NCBI GenBank assembly: GCA_030698645.1
Contig: JAUYMV010000760.1
Coordinates: 1 to 13,615, forward strand
DNA: 13,615 nucleotides
Direction: 5' to 3'
From: Mesorhizobium sp.
Lineage (GTDB): Bacteria; Pseudomonadota; Alphaproteobacteria; Rhizobiales; Rhizobiaceae
This document shows, in pieces, positions 7,190 to 13,615 of the stretch. Below the pieces are notes generated by a model. That model was not told the origin of the DNA, searched no databases, and saw nothing but the letters and a program-made list of their open reading frames with translations. The position numbers were made by a program, and so were the translations under genes. Every line of letters begins with the position of its first letter. Position 1 is the first letter of the stretch.

Positions 7190-7242
7190 AGGACAATCGG
7201 TTTGTCGGTTCCAGTCAGCTGTCCGCCGCCCGAGCGCGAGCA

Positions 7243-8811
7243 ATGCCCACGCGCGGTTCCCTGCGAACGGGGTGGTCGCAATCACGGGTGCCGTCCGTGC
7301 TGAGATGGCTGGTGCTGGCGGCCGGTTGCCTCGCCGCCGCGATCGGCCTGTGGCAACTCGCGCATGCGACCGCGGGGCTGTCCGTCACCCGCTCCGCCGT
7401 TGGCGATACGCCGGTCACGGTCTTTTCCGATGGCGGCGACACGGTGAGGCCGGTCGTCATCATCGCGCACGGCTTTGCAGGCTCGCAGCAGCTAATGCAG
7501 CCATTCGCCGTCACGCTGGCGCGCAGCGGCTATCTCGCGGTCACCTACGACCTGCTTGGCCACGGCCGCAATCCGCTCCCTCTGTCGGGCGACGTTACGC
7601 GGGCCGAAGGCGCAACCGCGAACCTGGTCGCGGAGCTTGGCCGCGTCGCCGCGTTCGCGCGCGCCCTGCCGCTGTCCGACGGGCGGCTGGCCGTGCTCGG
7701 ACATTCGATGGCGTCCGACATCGTCGTGCGCTTCGCGCTCGCCGAGACGGACGTGGCGGCGACGATCGCCGTGTCGATGTTCTCGCCGGTTGTGACCGCG
7801 ACGGCGCCCGGCAATCTGCTCGTCATCGTCGGCGCATGGGAACCGGGCCTGCGCGCGGAAGCGCTGCGCGCAGTGGGACTTGCGGCGGGGCCTGGCGCGG
7901 AGGAGGGCGTCACCTATGGCAAAGTGTCGGACGGATCGGCGCGTCGCGCGGTGTTTGCCGACCATGTCGAGCATGTCGGAGTGCTTTACAGCGGCGAAAG
8001 TCTTGCCGAGGCGCGCGACTGGCTGAACCTCGTCTGGAATCGCGCCGACGAGGGAGCGCCCGATGCGCGCGGCCTGGCGATCGTGCTCCTCTTTCTGGGT
8101 CTCTTCATCATCGCGCGCTTTGCGACCGCGTTGCTTCCGCGCGTCGTCGCCCGAGCGGCAGGATCGGGCCATGGCTGGCGCCTGCTCCTGCCGCTCGGGC
8201 TCGCGCCGGCGCTGCTGGCGCCGCTGCTGTTGTGGAAGGCGCCGGTCGGCTTCCTGCCGGTCCCCGTTGGCGACTACCTGGCGATGCACTTCCTGGTCTA
8301 TGGCCTGCTCACGGCAGCGGGGCTCTGGTTTCTGTCCGGAATGGCGCCGGGGTCGCAGCCGACGCCTGTTTCACGGAGCGGAATGCTGGCCGGCATCGCG
8401 GCCGCCACCCTGTTCGGACTGATCGCGATCTACTGGCCGATCGACCTGTTCGTGACGTCCTTCGTGCCGACGGGGATGCGCTTGCCGCTGATCCTCGCCA
8501 TGACCGCGGGCCTGCTTCCCTACTTCATCGCGGATGAATGGCTGACGCGCGGCGAGGGCGCGCCGCGCGGCGCCTATCTCTTCACCAAGCTCTGCTTCCT
8601 CGGCTCGCTGGCCATGGCAATTGCGCTCAATCTGGAAGAACTGTTCTTCCTGATCATCATCGTGCCGGTCATCCTCGTCTTTTTCGCTCTGTTCGGCATG
8701 CTGAGTTCGCGCATCTATGCAAGGACGAACCATCCGTTCGTCGGGGCGGTGACCAATGCGCTGCTTTTCGGCTGGGCGATCGCGGTGACTTTCCCGATAC
8801 TCGGTTCTTGA
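7243..8811 (+). CDS. alpha/beta hydrolase fused to a multi-span membrane domain
   Basis: I do not recognise this gene as a named photosynthesis protein. It has 522 residues from the ATG at 7243 and three regions. First is an N-terminal membrane anchor (about 19-40). Second is an alpha/beta-hydrolase domain (about 55-265): IIAHGFAGSQQLM has the oxyanion HG motif, TYDLLGHGRNPLP is typical after the next strand, LGHSMASD holds the presumed nucleophile Ser155, and FADHVEHVGVL holds candidate catalytic His241 or His244. Third is a C-terminal half with about seven hydrophobic spans between residues 277 and 520. The nucleophile elbow is GHSMA, with Ala where GxSxG has Gly. It differs from BchO, which lacks such a membrane half. 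It is divergent from bciB and 90 bp upstream of tspO on the same strand. Its substrate is unknown. The start is uncertain, with no strong ribosome-binding site; the longer frame from 6988 would overlap bciB. Confidence 0.85.
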   Translation: MPTRGSLRTGWSQSRVPSVLRWLVLAAGCLAAAIGLWQLAHATAGLSVTRSAVGDTPVTVFSDGGDTVRPVVIIAHGFAGSQQLMQPFAVTLARSGYLAVTYDLLGHGRNPLPLSGDVTRAEGATANLVAELGRVAAFARALPLSDGRLAVLGHSMASDIVVRFALAETDVAATIAVSMFSPVVTATAPGNLLVIVGAWEPGLRAEALRAVGLAAGPGAEEGVTYGKVSDGSARRAVFADHVEHVGVLYSGESLAEARDWLNLVWNRADEGAPDARGLAIVLLFLGLFIIARFATALLPRVVARAAGSGHGWRLLLPLGLAPALLAPLLLWKAPVGFLPVPVGDYLAMHFLVYGLLTAAGLWFLSGMAPGSQPTPVSRSGMLAGIAAATLFGLIAIYWPIDLFVTSFVPTGMRLPLILAMTAGLLPYFIADEWLTRGEGAPRGAYLFTKLCFLGSLAMAIALNLEELFFLIIIVPVILVFFALFGMLSSRIYARTNHPFVGAVTNALLFGWAIAVTFPILGS

Positions 8812-8901
8812 GGTGGTTTCCCGGGCGCGCATAACCATATAGGTTCGCGGAGGCGAAACGATTGCGCCTCGACCGTACATGCGAAAGACAGGAGCGGGAC
8901 C

Positions 8902-9363
8902 ATTTCCTTCGATTGGACGCTGATCATATTCGTCGTGCTCGTGGTGGTCACCGCGGGCAGCGGCGTGTTCTTCAAGCCCGGCGAATGGTATCGCGGCCTG
9001 CGCAAGCCCGTGTGGACGCCGCCGAACTGGCTGTTCGGTCCGGTCTGGTCCGTTCTCTACATCATGATCGCCGTCGCCGGCTGGCTCGTCTGGCGCGCCG
9101 ATCCGGCCGGCCCCGCCGTCTGGCTCTGGGCGCTGCAACTGATCCTCAACGGCCTGTGGTCATGGCTGTTCTTCGGCCGCCGCAGGATGGATCAGGCGTT
9201 TGTCGACCTCGGGGCGATGTGGTTGACGATCGCGGCCTTCATCATCGTGGCTTGGCCGGTGTCGACGCTGGCGGCCATTCTCTTCATGCCCTATCTGCTC
9301 TGGGTCACCATCGCCGGCGCGCTCAACCTCACCGTCTGGCGGATGAATCCCTCGGCAAACTGA
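8902..9363 (+). CDS. tspO: TspO/MBR family outer-membrane tryptophan-rich sensory protein
   Basis: A five-helix, tryptophan-rich membrane protein of about 153 residues that binds porphyrins. In Rhodobacter, TspO lowers photosynthesis gene expression in oxygen and affects tetrapyrrole export. Family signatures are GEWYRGLRKPVWTPPNWLFG, the helix-3 stretch LQLILNGLWSWLFFGRR, and PYLLWVTIAGALNLTVWRMN near the C terminus. The gene's start is unusual. The family N terminus (FDWTLIIF) requires a start before the in-frame GTG at 8935, and the only placed codon is ATT at 8902, seven bases after a clean AGGAG. CTG at 8920 is a less well-placed alternative. GTG 8935 would remove half of the first helix. 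tspO follows the hydrolase gene by 90 bp and ends 15 bp from the convergent dxs stop. Confidence 0.9.
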   Translation: MSFDWTLIIFVVLVVVTAGSGVFFKPGEWYRGLRKPVWTPPNWLFGPVWSVLYIMIAVAGWLVWRADPAGPAVWLWALQLILNGLWSWLFFGRRRMDQAFVDLGAMWLTIAAFIIVAWPVSTLAAILFMPYLLWVTIAGALNLTVWRMNPSAN

Positions 9364-9378
9364 GGACCTCGCGCCGGT

Positions 9379-11313
9379 TCACGCGATCGCCGCGCGGATG
9401 ACGCCCTGCCGCGCCCGCGCCGCCTCGATCCCAAGCGCCGCCTCCGCCGTCGCGACGATCTGCGCGGCGTTCAGCCCGGCGGCTTCATACATCGCCTGCG
9501 GCGTGTCGTGATCGATGAAGCGATCCGGCAGGGTCATGGTGCGGATGCGCACACCATGATCGAGTGCGCCGTCGGCGGCGAGGAAATGCAGGACATGCGC
9601 GCCGAAACCTCCGGCCGCGCCCTCCTCGATCGTCACCACCACCTCGTGGTGGCGCACCAATTGGCGGATGAGCGCATGGTCGAGCGGCTTGGCGAAGCGG
9701 GCGTCGGCGACCGTCGTCGACAGGCCGCGGGCCTCGAGTTCCGTGGCCGCCTTGAGGCACTCTGCGAGCCGTCCGCCGAACGACAGGAGTGCGATCTTGC
9801 CGCCTTCGCGCAGGATGCGCCCCCTGCCGATGTCGAGAGCGACGCCCGCCTCGGGCAGCGCCACGCCGCGGCCCTCGCCGCGTGGATAGCGGAATGCGGA
9901 CGGACCGTCGTCGATGGCGGCGGCGGTCGCCACCATATGCACGAGGTCCGCCTCGTCGGCCGCGGCCATGACGACGAAGCCAGGCAGGTTGGTGAGGTAG
10001 CCGACGTCGAAGGCGCCCGCATGCGTGGCCCCGTCTTCGCCGACGAGCCCGGCGCGGTCGATGGCGAAGCGCACCGGCAGCTTCTGCAGCGCCACGTCGT
10101 GCACGATCTGGTCGTAACCGCGCTGCAGGAACGTCGAGTAGATGGCGCAGAACGGGCGCATGCCGGCGGCCGCCAGCCCGGCGCAGAAGGTCACGCCATG
10201 CTGTTCGGCGATGCCGACGTCGAAGAACCGCGCCGGAAAGCGCTTCTGGAACTTGTCGAGTCCGGTACCCGATGACATCGCGGCCGTCACCGCGACGATC
10301 GTCCTGTCGGACTCGGCCTGCCTGATCAGGCTCTCGGCGAACACCGACGTATAGGCGGGCGCTGCCGGCACGGATTTCTTCTGCTGGCCGGTGACGATGT
10401 CGAAGCGGGCGACGCCGTGATACTTGTCGGCGGCGTTCTCGGCGGGCTCGTATCCCTTTCCCTTCTCGGTCAGGGCATGAACGAGCACCGGACCGTCCGC
10501 CCGCTCCCGCACCGTGCGCAGCACCTTCAGCAGCTGGTTCATGTCGTGCCCGTCGACCGGGCCGACATAGGAAAAGCCCAAATCCTCGAACAGCGAGCCG
10601 CCGATGACGAGATCCTTCATGACGGCGCGCGCCCGCGCCGCGCCCTCGCGCAGGGGCGGCGGCAGCAGCGATACCGCGCCCTTGGCCAGCGCCTTGAATT
10701 CCTGGAACGGCCGCTCCGTGTAGAGCTTGACGAGATGGCGCGACATGGCGCCGACCGGCGGCGAAATCGACATGTCGTTGTCGTTGAGGATGACGATCAG
10801 CCGCTTGCCGAGATGCCCGGCATTGTTCATCGCTTCGTAGGCCATGCCGGCGGAGAGCGCGCCGTCGCCGATCACGCAGATCACGTCGCCCGATTCGCCC
10901 ATCAGATCGCGGGCGACGGCGAAGCCGAGGCCCGCCGAGATCGACGTCGATGAGTGCGCCGCGCCGAACGGGTCGTATGCGCTTTCCGACCGCCGCGTGA
11001 ATCCGGAGAGGCCGCCGCCCTTGCGCAGGGTTCTTATTCGGTCGCGCCGACCGGTCAGGATCTTGTGCGGATAGGCCTGGTGGCCGACGTCGAAGATGAG
11101 CTTGTCGCGCGGCGTATCGAAGACGGCATGGATGGCGACGGTCAGCTCGACGACGCCGAGGCTGGCGCCCAGATGACCGCCGGTGACCGACACCGCCGAG
11201 ATCGTTTCCTGGCGCAAATCGTCGGCAAGCCGGGCGAGATCGCGATTGGAAAGGGATTTCATGTCGGCGGGAATGGACACTCGATCGAGAACGGTCTCCC
11301 CAGGTCGTGTCAT
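9379..11313 (-). CDS. dxs: 1-deoxy-D-xylulose-5-phosphate synthase
   Basis: The thiamine-diphosphate enzyme that joins pyruvate and glyceraldehyde 3-phosphate to form DXP, first step of the MEP isoprenoid pathway. It supplies precursors for carotenoids, the bacteriochlorophyll phytyl/geranylgeranyl tail and quinones. The 644 residues match the family. Motifs include GGHLGASLG near residue 45, [16 protein letters not shown] (about 74-89), the ThDP/Mg motif [18 protein letters not shown] (149-166), [33 protein letters not shown] and the C-terminal EEGAAGGFG. The ATG at 11313 ([12 protein letters not shown]) has GGGAGAGG seven bases upstream; an earlier ATG at 11343 adds ten arginine-rich residues and was rejected. 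It has its own upstream region with a tandem PpsR site, which suggests that expression is tied to photosynthesis. Such genomes often carry a second dxs elsewhere; that cannot be seen here. Confidence 0.97.
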   Translation of the reverse strand: MTRPGETVLDRVSIPADMKSLSNRDLARLADDLRQETISAVSVTGGHLGASLGVVELTVAIHAVFDTPRDKLIFDVGHQAYPHKILTGRRDRIRTLRKGGGLSGFTRRSESAYDPFGAAHSSTSISAGLGFAVARDLMGESGDVICVIGDGALSAGMAYEAMNNAGHLGKRLIVILNDNDMSISPPVGAMSRHLVKLYTERPFQEFKALAKGAVSLLPPPLREGAARARAVMKDLVIGGSLFEDLGFSYVGPVDGHDMNQLLKVLRTVRERADGPVLVHALTEKGKGYEPAENAADKYHGVARFDIVTGQQKKSVPAAPAYTSVFAESLIRQAESDRTIVAVTAAMSSGTGLDKFQKRFPARFFDVGIAEQHGVTFCAGLAAAGMRPFCAIYSTFLQRGYDQIVHDVALQKLPVRFAIDRAGLVGEDGATHAGAFDVGYLTNLPGFVVMAAADEADLVHMVATAAAIDDGPSAFRYPRGEGRGVALPEAGVALDIGRGRILREGGKIALLSFGGRLAECLKAATELEARGLSTTVADARFAKPLDHALIRQLVRHHEVVVTIEEGAAGGFGAHVLHFLAADGALDHGVRIRTMTLPDRFIDHDTPQAMYEAAGLNAAQIVATAEAALGIEAARARQGVIRAAIA

Positions 11314-11629
11314 GGCGCTGCCTCTCCCTCGACGGGAACGCATGGCGCCTTCGATCGACGACGCTGGCGAACCCGCGCCCCGCTGCTGCGGGACGGGAGC
11401 GCTTCCGTCGCGCGCCTGCGCCTCCGGTAGCGGCCGTCCCTACGGGTATGTAAAAATTAGTTTACACATCAATCTGTCAATGTCGATTGATTTTTCGGGC
11501 CTGCCTTGCCCCGCGCAGGCGAACGCCGGCCGTCGCCGCGACGAGTCTTCGCGGAGCGAGACGCATCCTGGCGGGCGTGCAAATGGATGGATAGGGTTTC
11601 GGAAGGTCGCCTTCGCCGCTGGGGCCGGC
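11314..11629. other. intergenic region upstream of dxs
   Basis: This 316-bp gap between the end of the cytochrome c2 gene and the dxs start holds the dxs promoter and operator at about 11449-11492. A GC-rich stretch of some 130 bases (11314-11440) would form the dxs leader; no riboswitch was recognised in it. The part nearest the cytochrome gene (11500-11629) has a 6-bp GCCTGC/GCAGGC dyad but no T run, so no intrinsic terminator is called. No open frame here looks like a gene. Confidence 0.6.
11449..11492 (-). promoter_or_regulatory. dxs promoter with tandem PpsR operator
   Basis: A perfect TGT-N12-ACA site, TGTAAAAATTAGTTTACA, lies at 11449-11466. A weaker one, TGTCAATGTCGATTGATT, lies at 11475-11492, 8 bp away. 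On the minus strand the weaker site contains a perfect -35 hexamer, TTGACA (11480 to 11475), and the perfect site covers the expected -10 area (best candidate TAATTT at 11459-11454, spacing 15). Binding would therefore block polymerase. The operator lies about 136 bases upstream of the dxs start. The surrounding sequence is strikingly AT-rich for this genome, as expected for a promoter. Confidence 0.72.
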
Positions 11630-12040
11630 CTATTGTGTCGAGAATGTCTTTACATAGGCGATGACGTCCAGCCGGTCCTGTTCGTCCTTGAGGCCGGGAA
11701 ACGCCATCTTGTTGCCCGGGACCTTCTTCTTCGGGTCCGTGATGTATTCCGCGATCGCCGCCTCGTCCCAGACGAGTCCGCCCGCGCCCGCCTCGATCAT
11801 GGCCTTCGAATAGCCGGCCGCCTTCTTGGCGAGGAAATCGGCATCCGTGCCGGCCGTCCGACCGATCACACCGTTCAGGCTCGGTCCGATCGGCTTCTTC
11901 GTGTCACCGATACCATGGCAGACGGCGCATTTCACAAACACCTTCTTGCCGGCGTCCACATTGCCTTCGGCCGCGAGCGCAGGCGCCGCGAAGACCGCGA
12001 CGATGCCGGTTGCGACCAGAAAATTCAGTACTCGAGCCAT
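11630..12040 (-). CDS. cycA: cytochrome c2 (periplasmic class I c-type cytochrome)
   Basis: A small soluble electron carrier, probably moving electrons from the cytochrome bc1 complex to the photosynthetic reaction centre or an oxidase in the periplasm. A signal peptide (residues 1-24, cleaved near PALAA-EG) precedes a mature protein of about 112 residues. The heme attachment motif CAVCH covers 38-42, and Met112 in PGNKMAFPGL is the axial ligand. The KKVF segment before the heme motif and the C-terminal helix DVIAYVKTF are typical of class I cytochromes. The ATG at 12040 has a strong GGGAGGAG six bases upstream. The gene is divergent from bchI, sharing a 203-bp control region, and is transcribed toward dxs. 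The exact donor role and the cycA name are inferred from location; similar cytochromes also serve respiration. Confidence 0.93.
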   Translation of the reverse strand: MARVLNFLVATGIVAVFAAPALAAEGNVDAGKKVFVKCAVCHGIGDTKKPIGPSLNGVIGRTAGTDADFLAKKAAGYSKAMIEAGAGGLVWDEAAIAEYITDPKKKVPGNKMAFPGLKDEQDRLDVIAYVKTFSTQ

Positions 12041-12077
12041 GCGATGCTCCTCCCAAGAGCGGATTGTTCAGTGCCGG

Positions 12078-12105
12078 AACCTAGTTCTGGCGACGATTGT
12101 GTCAA
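12078..12105 (-). promoter_or_regulatory. candidate sigma70 promoter for cytochrome c2 gene
   Basis: On the minus strand a perfect -35 TTGACA (12105 to 12100) is followed after 16 bases by a weak -10, TAGGTT (12083 to 12078). Transcription would begin near 12070 with a leader of about 30 bases before the gene. An imperfect TGT-N12-ACC site at 12098-12115 overlaps the -35. Confidence 0.45.
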
Positions 12106-12178
12106 GGGCAAGACCGTAAAATGCGCTGGACACTTTACGGCATCTTCGCGTCGTTGCCTGTTGCAAATGCATGAGCGC

Positions 12179-12221
12179 TGTTACATCAATATGCAATGCA
12201 AAGTGTCAGGCTGAGTTGACA
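12179..12221 (+). promoter_or_regulatory. tandem PpsR operator upstream of bchI
   Basis: A perfect TGT-N12-ACA site, TGTCAGGCTGAGTTGACA, lies at 12204-12221 and also fits the extended TGTCA-N8-TGACA form. A weak partner, TGTTACATCAATATGCAA, lies at 12179-12196 with 7 bp between. The perfect site ends 22 bases before the bchI ATG, so it probably overlaps or follows the transcription start. Its TTGACA is too close to the gene to serve as -35. No confident bchI promoter hexamers were found upstream. Confidence 0.72.
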
Positions 12222-12243
12222 CTCTGACGCAGTTCGGTGACCC

Positions 12244-13269
12244 ATGGGCCAGAATTATCCGTTTTCGGCGATCGTCGGCCAGGAAGAGATGAAGCGTGCG
12301 CTTCTGCTCGCCGCGGTCGATCCGGCGATCGGCGGCATCCTGGTGTTCGGCGACCGCGGCACTGGGAAATCGACCGCGGTGCGCGGCCTCGCCGGTCTGC
12401 TGCCGCCGATGCGCGTCGCCGGCGACTGCCGCTACAATTGCGAACCGGGCGCCACGCAGGCCTATTGCGCGCGCTGCCGGGAACAGGCGCGGAGCGGAAG
12501 CCTGAAGGGCCGGCAGGTGCCGGTTCCGGTCATCGACCTGCCGCTCGGTGCGACGGAGGATCGCGTCGCCGGCGCGCTCGATCTCGAAAAGGCGCTGGTC
12601 TCCGGCGAGAAGGCGTTCGAGCCCGGCCTGCTCGCCAGCGCGCATCGCGGCTTCCTCTACATCGACGAGGTCAATCTGCTCGAGGATCATCTGGTCGACC
12701 TGCTGCTCGACGTCGCCGCGTCGGGCGTCAACATCATCGAGCGCGAGGGCCTGAGCATTCGCCACGCCGCGCGATTCGTGCTGGTCGGAAGCGGCAATCC
12801 CGAGGAGGGCGAACTGCGCCCGCAACTCCTCGACCGCTTCGGCCTGTCCGTCGAGGTCGCCTCGCCGAAGGACATCGCCTCCCGCGTGGAGGTGGTGAAG
12901 CGGCGCGACGCCTTCGACCGAAATCCGGAAGCCTTCGCCGAGAGCTGGAAGCGCAAGGATGCCGCCTTGCGCACCCGCATCAGGCAGGCCCGCGGCCTGC
13001 TCGATGCGGTCCGGATACCGGACGACATCCTGGAAGCGGCTTCGGGCCTGTGTCTCGCGCTCGGCGTGGACGGTTTGCGCGGCGAACTGACCCTCATGCG
13101 CGCCGCGCGCGCGTGGAGCGCGCTCGAAGGCAGGACATGCGTGACCGAATCGGACCTCCGCTCGGTCGCGGTGTCCGCGCTGCGCCACCGGCTCAGGCGC
13201 GATCCGCTCGACGAGGCGGGCTCCGGCATGCGCGTCGAGCGCGCCCTTTCGGAACTGGAGCCGGCATGA
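12244..13269 (+). CDS. bchI: magnesium chelatase ATPase subunit I
   Basis: The AAA+ motor subunit of magnesium chelatase, which with BchD and BchH inserts Mg2+ into protoporphyrin IX, the committed step of bacteriochlorophyll synthesis. The 341 residues are of normal length. The Walker A motif GDRGTGKST lies at about 36-44, the cysteine-containing insertion CRYNCEPGATQAYCARC at 62-78, the Walker B motif FLYIDEVNLLEDH at 137-149, and the sensor/arginine-finger segment VGSGNPEEGELRPQLLDRFG at 181-200. The ATG at 12244 follows CGGTGA by three bases, a weak ribosome site. The stop overlaps the bchD start (ATGA), indicating translational coupling of the two AAA+ partners. A PpsR operator lies directly upstream, consistent with oxygen- and redox-repressed expression. 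Confidence 0.97.
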   Translation: MGQNYPFSAIVGQEEMKRALLLAAVDPAIGGILVFGDRGTGKSTAVRGLAGLLPPMRVAGDCRYNCEPGATQAYCARCREQARSGSLKGRQVPVPVIDLPLGATEDRVAGALDLEKALVSGEKAFEPGLLASAHRGFLYIDEVNLLEDHLVDLLLDVAASGVNIIEREGLSIRHAARFVLVGSGNPEEGELRPQLLDRFGLSVEVASPKDIASRVEVVKRRDAFDRNPEAFAESWKRKDAALRTRIRQARGLLDAVRIPDDILEAASGLCLALGVDGLRGELTLMRAARAWSALEGRTCVTESDLRSVAVSALRHRLRRDPLDEAGSGMRVERALSELEPA

Positions 13270-13615
13270 CCGATGCGGTCGCCAGCGTCTGGACCGACGC
13301 CCTGCTGGCCGCGGCAATGCTGGCGCTCGACCCCGTCGGCATGGGCGGCGTGCTGGTCAGGGCGCGCGCGGGTCCGGTTCGCGATCGCTGGCTCGCCCAC
13401 GTCGATCGCCTCCTCGCGCCCGACACGCCGCGCCGTCGCATCGCCGCCGGCATTTCGGAGGCGCGGCTTAGCGGCGGCCTGGATATCGGCGCGACGCTTG
13501 CGCTCGGGCGTCCGACCTTGCAGCAGGGCGTCCTGGCCGCCGCTGATGGCGGCGTGGTCGTTCTGGCCATGGCCGAGCGCCTGGCACCCGCCGCCGCCGG
13601 CGTCATCGGCATGGC
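13266..13615 (+). CDS. bchD: magnesium chelatase subunit D (5' part, truncated by window end)
   Basis: Only the first 116 codons are in the window. The ATG at 13266 overlaps the bchI stop in an ATGA junction. The visible N terminus (MTDAVASVWTDALLAAAML, then ALDPVGMGGVLVRARAGP and VRDRWLAHVDRLL) matches the start of BchD, whose degenerate AAA+ domain begins with an L-x-P-x-GxGG-like segment but lacks an intact Walker A motif, as is usual for this subunit. BchD forms a double-ring complex with BchI and links it to BchH. The acidic-proline linker and the C-terminal integrin-I domain would lie beyond the right edge. Position after bchI makes the assignment secure. Confidence 0.93.
   Translation, partial: MTDAVASVWTDALLAAAMLALDPVGMGGVLVRARAGPVRDRWLAHVDRLLAPDTPRRRIAAGISEARLSGGLDIGATLALGRPTLQQGVLAAADGGVVVLAMAERLAPAAAGVIGM

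Noticed and set aside
5952..8537. 861-residue plus-strand open frame across bciB and the hydrolase
   Set aside because: Antisense to bciB and out of frame with the hydrolase; low-complexity Arg/Ala-rich translation.
8850..8870. GAGGCG/CGCCTC hairpin between the hydrolase gene and tspO
   Set aside because: A 6-bp stem with a 9-base loop and no T run; not a convincing terminator or attenuator.
8879..8923. 14-codon frame from ATG 8879 overlapping the tspO start, as a leader peptide
   Set aside because: No ribosome site in front of it and no regulatory codon pattern; likely chance.
11499..11520. GCCTGC/GCAGGC dyad downstream of the cytochrome gene as a terminator
   Set aside because: On the minus strand the stem is followed by CCGAAAAATC, with no T tract.
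12181..13317. 378-residue minus-strand open frame
   Set aside because: Shadow of bchI, which has complete Walker and sensor motifs on the other strand.
1..13615. CRISPR arrays, insertion sequences, transposases, prophage genes
   Set aside because: No spaced direct repeats, terminal inverted repeats or recognisable mobile-element proteins were seen.

Overview
The window is GC-rich DNA from a purple phototrophic alphaproteobacterium. Gene content (bacteriochlorophyll magnesium chelatase, PpsR, bacteriophytochrome, cytochrome c2, dxs, TspO, a BciB-type vinyl reductase) places it at one edge of a photosynthesis gene cluster. The style of the genes, such as a FixL-type kinase with a FixJ-type regulator, suggests Hyphomicrobiales (Rhizobiales). 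This is inference from protein character; no database was searched.

Layout. The left edge holds tRNA-Leu(CAG) with an intrinsic terminator, then a small conserved ribbon-helix-helix-like protein on the minus strand. Next comes a tightly overlapped minus-strand light-sensing operon read from right to left: heme oxygenase (bphO), a bacteriophytochrome histidine kinase (bphP) and a FixJ/LuxR-type response regulator. Divergent from it is ppsR, the repressor of photosynthesis genes. ppsR converges, with a 3-bp gap, on a bciB-like gene. A hydrolase fused to a multi-span membrane domain is divergent from bciB and is followed on the same strand by tspO, which converges on dxs. Upstream of dxs is a minus-strand cytochrome c2 gene. 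Divergent from that, bchI and the start of bchD run off the right edge.

How the parts fit. BphO makes biliverdin for BphP, and BphP should pass a red/far-red signal to the response regulator. PpsR represses photosynthesis promoters through TGT-N12-ACA sites. Three perfect matches to that site lie in intergenic regions: bphO/ppsR, upstream of dxs, and upstream of bchI. Each has a weaker partner 7 or 8 bp away, the spacing known for PpsR/CrtJ operators. The bciB/hydrolase gap holds a fourth, weaker tandem. The window therefore looks like one PpsR regulon covering precursor supply (dxs), pigment synthesis (bchI/bchD, bciB), and the light sensor itself.

Least expected items: a true histidine-kinase phytochrome with its own response regulator placed where a PpsR-antagonising phytochrome is often found; a PpsR with a single cysteine; a membrane-fused alpha/beta hydrolase of unknown role; and a tspO gene whose best start codon is ATT.
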